NCBI GenBank assembly: GCA_013002625.1
Contig: JABDJE010000350.1
Coordinates: 1 to 8,269 of the forward strand
Direction of reading: 5' to 3'
DNA: 8,269 nt
From: Saprospiraceae bacterium
Lineage (GTDB): Bacteria; Bacteroidota; Bacteroidia; Chitinophagales; Saprospiraceae
The translations under genes and the position numbers were made by a program. The notes below the pieces were generated by a model. It was not told the origin of the DNA. It saw nothing but the letters and a program-made list of their open reading frames with translations, and ran no database searches. Positions 6,550 through 8,269 of this stretch are shown here, in pieces (within the stretch, counting starts at the first letter, position 1; the number at the start of each line of letters is the position of its first letter).

Positions 6550-7239
6550 ATGAAGCAATATCTACTTCTATTATTTACGTTATTTTCTGTTCAGGCATTT
6601 GGACAAATCAATGTACCCATTGATTATATCCAAGTATCTCTCTTGCCAGATGTCGAAGAAAAGAAAGTAGACGTTCAAATCATTAATACATCTACTGATA
6701 TGGTAGAATTCTACTGGGACATCATTCGTACACCAGAAGTGCCAGCAGAATGGGAATTCAAATTTTGTGATATCAACCTATGCTACCTGTGGGGAACAGA
6801 AGCATGTCCTTGTAGTCAGACAAACTTCTTTGCACCAGGTGATACAGCAACTACGCAAATATATCTAAAGCCAAATGGCGTTGAAGCAGTAGCTGAGGTG
6901 ATGGTACGTATTTTGGAGACCTGCGGAAGAGATTCATCCTATGCTACCTATACTGTTGAATTTACAGCTGATAATTCTGTATCAACAGCAGACATAGATG
7001 CAATAGGTGATGACTTGCTTCTCTATCCGAATCCTTCATCAGACATGATTAAAATTAAAAATGACCGTGATGTATCAAATGTGGTTGTTTATAATATAAT
7101 AGGAAAGAAAATGCTCTCCAGAGCACATAGACCAGGGATGTCTCACAATATATCCCAATTGAATAATGGACTGTATCTTGTAAGATTGGTTGATAAAAAC
7201 AACAATATTCTTAAAGTCTTGCGGTTCACAAAAGAATAA
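6550..7239 (+). CDS. Secreted T9SS-sorted protein of unknown function (229 aa)
   Basis: A Sec signal peptide (about 1-19, MKQYLLLLFTLFSVQAFGQ) precedes a mature domain of about 125 residues (20-145). It is rich in beta-strand-like alternation, with VDVQIINTSTDMVEFYWDI resembling an immunoglobulin-like strand pattern. Five cysteines (C73, C78, C86, C88, C125) fall in that domain. C78, C86 and C88 sit in NLCYLWGTEACPC, which could form disulfides outside the cytoplasm. The C-terminal type A sorting domain begins at LLLYPNP (156-162) and ends in RFTKE, very like the RFTKQ end of the upstream gene product. It is therefore predicted T9SS cargo. No enzyme motif is recognised. It has its own -7 box and terminator, so it is probably monocistronic, and its nearness to the 659-aa gene need not mean a shared function. 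Confidence 0.82.
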   Translation: MKQYLLLLFTLFSVQAFGQINVPIDYIQVSLLPDVEEKKVDVQIINTSTDMVEFYWDIIRTPEVPAEWEFKFCDINLCYLWGTEACPCSQTNFFAPGDTATTQIYLKPNGVEAVAEVMVRILETCGRDSSYATYTVEFTADNSVSTADIDAIGDDLLLYPNPSSDMIKIKNDRDVSNVVVYNIIGKKMLSRAHRPGMSHNISQLNNGLYLVRLVDKNNNILKVLRFTKE

Positions 7240-7258
7240 ATAAAGAAAAACAAGCCTC

Positions 7259-7295
7259 AAAAGGGAATCAACTCATCGTTGGTTCCCTTTTTTTT
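7259..7295 (+). terminator. Strong intrinsic terminator after the 229-aa gene
   Basis: AAAAGGGAATCAAC (7259-7272) pairs with GTTGGTTCCCTTTT (7278-7291) with one U-G wobble and a 5-nt loop. The 3' arm runs into a T-tract ending at 7295. It starts 20 nt after the stop and is the clearest terminator in the window. Confidence 0.92.
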
Positions 7296-7370
7296 GTCCA
7301 AATTTCTCCTACACTTATCTAGTAAATGGCTATAAATGGTTCTATGCAATACAAGGTACTTGATTATCCA

Positions 7371-7380
7371 TTATCTTTGA
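7371..7380 (+). promoter_or_regulatory. Candidate -7 box abutting the padR-family start
   Basis: TATCTTTG (7372-7379) is a perfect TAnnTTTG box and is embedded in the same 10-mer as at 6524. Only four bases separate its last G from the ATG at 7384. As this box is centred near -7, transcription should start at or within a base or two of the ATG, giving a leaderless mRNA. No clear -33 TTG was seen at the usual distance. Confidence 0.6.
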
Positions 7381-7383
7381 ACT

Positions 7384-7716
7384 ATGAAACTAGAAAACAC
7401 CAAAGCACAAATGAAAAAGGGCATACTGGAGTTGTGTGTTCTTTCGATCATTTCTGATAAAGAAATGTATCCTTCGGATATTATTACACAATTGAAGAAA
7501 GTAAAAATGATCGTGGTTGAAGGTACACTGTACCCTTTATTAAACCGTTTATTAAAAGCTGACTTATTAAGTTATTCCTGGAAAGAATCCAAAACCGGAC
7601 CACCTCGCAAATACTATAAAGTAACCGAGACAGGTGCAGAATTTAAAAATGAATTGGTAGATACCTGGAAGGAACTTAACTCAGCTGTAAATTCATCCAT
7701 TAACAAAAAGAAATAA
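7384..7716 (+). CDS. PadR-family transcriptional regulator
   Basis: This 110-aa winged-helix DNA-binding protein is close to the minimal length for small PadR (subfamily 2-like) regulators. Signature stretches are the N-terminal helix MKKGILELCVLSII (10-23), YPSDIITQLK (29-38), the recognition-helix block EGTLYPLLNRLLKADLL (46-62), and the wing TGPPRKYYKVTETG (71-84). A C-terminal helix (about 85-105) would serve dimerisation. Such regulators usually repress their own operon and a neighbouring membrane or efflux gene in response to a small molecule or envelope stress. Here the partner is the PspC-domain gene 36 nt downstream, an association I recall from other Bacteroidota. The chosen ATG is the first in frame after the -7 box; an alternative at Met10 would trim the N-terminus and is less likely. 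The inducer is not known. Confidence 0.93.
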   Translation: MKLENTKAQMKKGILELCVLSIISDKEMYPSDIITQLKKVKMIVVEGTLYPLLNRLLKADLLSYSWKESKTGPPRKYYKVTETGAEFKNELVDTWKELNSAVNSSINKKK

Positions 7717-7752
7717 GGTGACTCAAAATCACGAAATCCAAACGACTAAACA

Positions 7753-8269
7753 ATGAAAAAAGTAATAAATATTAACCTAGGAGGAAGAGCTTTCATAATC
7801 AATGAAGATGCTTACTCTAAACTCGACAAATACCTCAAAGCTATAGAACGTCATTTCTCAGGATCAGACGGAATGGATGACATTCTTTATGATATTGAAA
7901 ACAGAATAGCAGAGCTTTTTGAAGAAGACGAAAAAAATGGAACCATCATTACCATTGAAAAAATTGAAAAAGTGAAATCCGTAATGGGTAGACCTGAAGA
8001 TTTCGGTGGAGAAGAATATGATGAAGAAGAAGCTCAATCAAAATCTTATAAGAAATACACGTATCGTACTGGAAAACGACTCTTTAGAGATCCTGATGAT
8101 CAGGTTATTGCAGGTGTTGCCTCAGGACTATCTGCCTATTTCGGAATAAATGATCCCATTATATTGAGAATCGTATTCGTAATTCTTGGATTATCAGGTG
8201 TAGGTGTATTACCTTATATTATCCTGTGGATTGCCGTACCAGCTGCAAAGACAAGCAGTGATCGCTTAT
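7753..8269 (+). CDS. PspC-domain membrane protein, 3' end outside window
   Basis: The frame is open from ATG 7753 to the right edge (172 codons read) and so is truncated by the window, not broken. Residues 1-80 form the N-terminal domain seen in Bacteroidota PspC proteins: INLGGRAFIINEDAYSKLDKYL (6-28), then DILYDIENRIAELF (43-56) and a helical stretch ending VMGRPEDF. A charged acidic linker (86-95) leads to the PspC domain at about 107-167: KRLFRDPDDQVIAGVASGLSAYFGI followed by a hydrophobic segment (136-162) ending in LPYIILWIAVP. PspC domains are named for the phage-shock system of enterobacteria, where PspC senses envelope stress. That role here is inferred only. It lies 36 nt after the PadR-family gene without an intervening terminator, so the two are likely co-transcribed and the regulator probably controls this gene. 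No clear ribosome-binding site is seen before the ATG. Confidence 0.9.
   Translation, partial: MKKVININLGGRAFIINEDAYSKLDKYLKAIERHFSGSDGMDDILYDIENRIAELFEEDEKNGTIITIEKIEKVKSVMGRPEDFGGEEYDEEEAQSKSYKKYTYRTGKRLFRDPDDQVIAGVASGLSAYFGINDPIILRIVFVILGLSGVGVLPYIILWIAVPAAKTSSDRL

Noticed and set aside
7718..7732. Hairpin GTGA...TCAC between padR and the PspC gene
   Set aside because: The 4-bp stem has no T-run, is too weak for a terminator, and fits chance.
1..8269. CRISPR array, tRNA, rRNA, insertion sequence or integration site
   Set aside because: No regularly spaced repeats, cloverleaf-like segment, transposase or terminal repeats with target duplication were seen.

Overview
The window looks like chromosomal DNA of a member of the Bacteroidota. 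The evidence is two secreted proteins ending in a type IX secretion (por) sorting domain, A/T-rich leaders without clear Shine-Dalgarno sites, the TAnnTTTG-type -7 promoter box typical of the phylum, and moderately AT-rich coding sequence. The order or family cannot be fixed from the sequence alone; Saprospiria- or Flavobacteriia-like lineages both fit. I see no mobile element, CRISPR array, tRNA or rRNA.

Left edge (1-456): mostly non-coding, with an 11-bp inverted repeat (128-138/199-209) and a possible 35-residue single-span membrane protein (293-400, + strand). A good + strand intrinsic terminator (424-463) follows that small ORF and abuts the end of nadC from the other side.

Minus-strand operon (4243 down to 457): an NAD(P)H/FAD-dependent oxidoreductase, then after 3 nt a ten-span membrane iron-sulfur protein related to the NosR/NapH/CcoG group, then after 31 nt nadC (quinolinate phosphoribosyltransferase, TTG start). 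The first two look like one functional unit: a cytosolic flavoprotein passing electrons from NAD(P)H to a membrane polyferredoxin. The third gene makes the NAD precursor NaMN. This redox pair, with an unidentified final acceptor, is the best candidate here for an under-described system.

Plus-strand right half (4438-8269): two single-gene units for secreted, T9SS-sorted proteins. One is 659 aa with a choice-of-anchor-J-like domain and an Omp28/thioredoxin-like domain carrying CPWC; the other is a 229-aa cysteine-containing protein. Each has its own strong terminator. They are followed by a PadR-family regulator and a PspC-domain membrane protein that runs off the right edge, probably one operon.

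All three + strand transcription units carry the near-identical 10-mer TTATCTTTRA a short way upstream (4391, 6524, 7371). It matches the Bacteroidota -7 box. Upstream of padR it lies so close to the ATG that the mRNA is predicted to be leaderless or nearly so.
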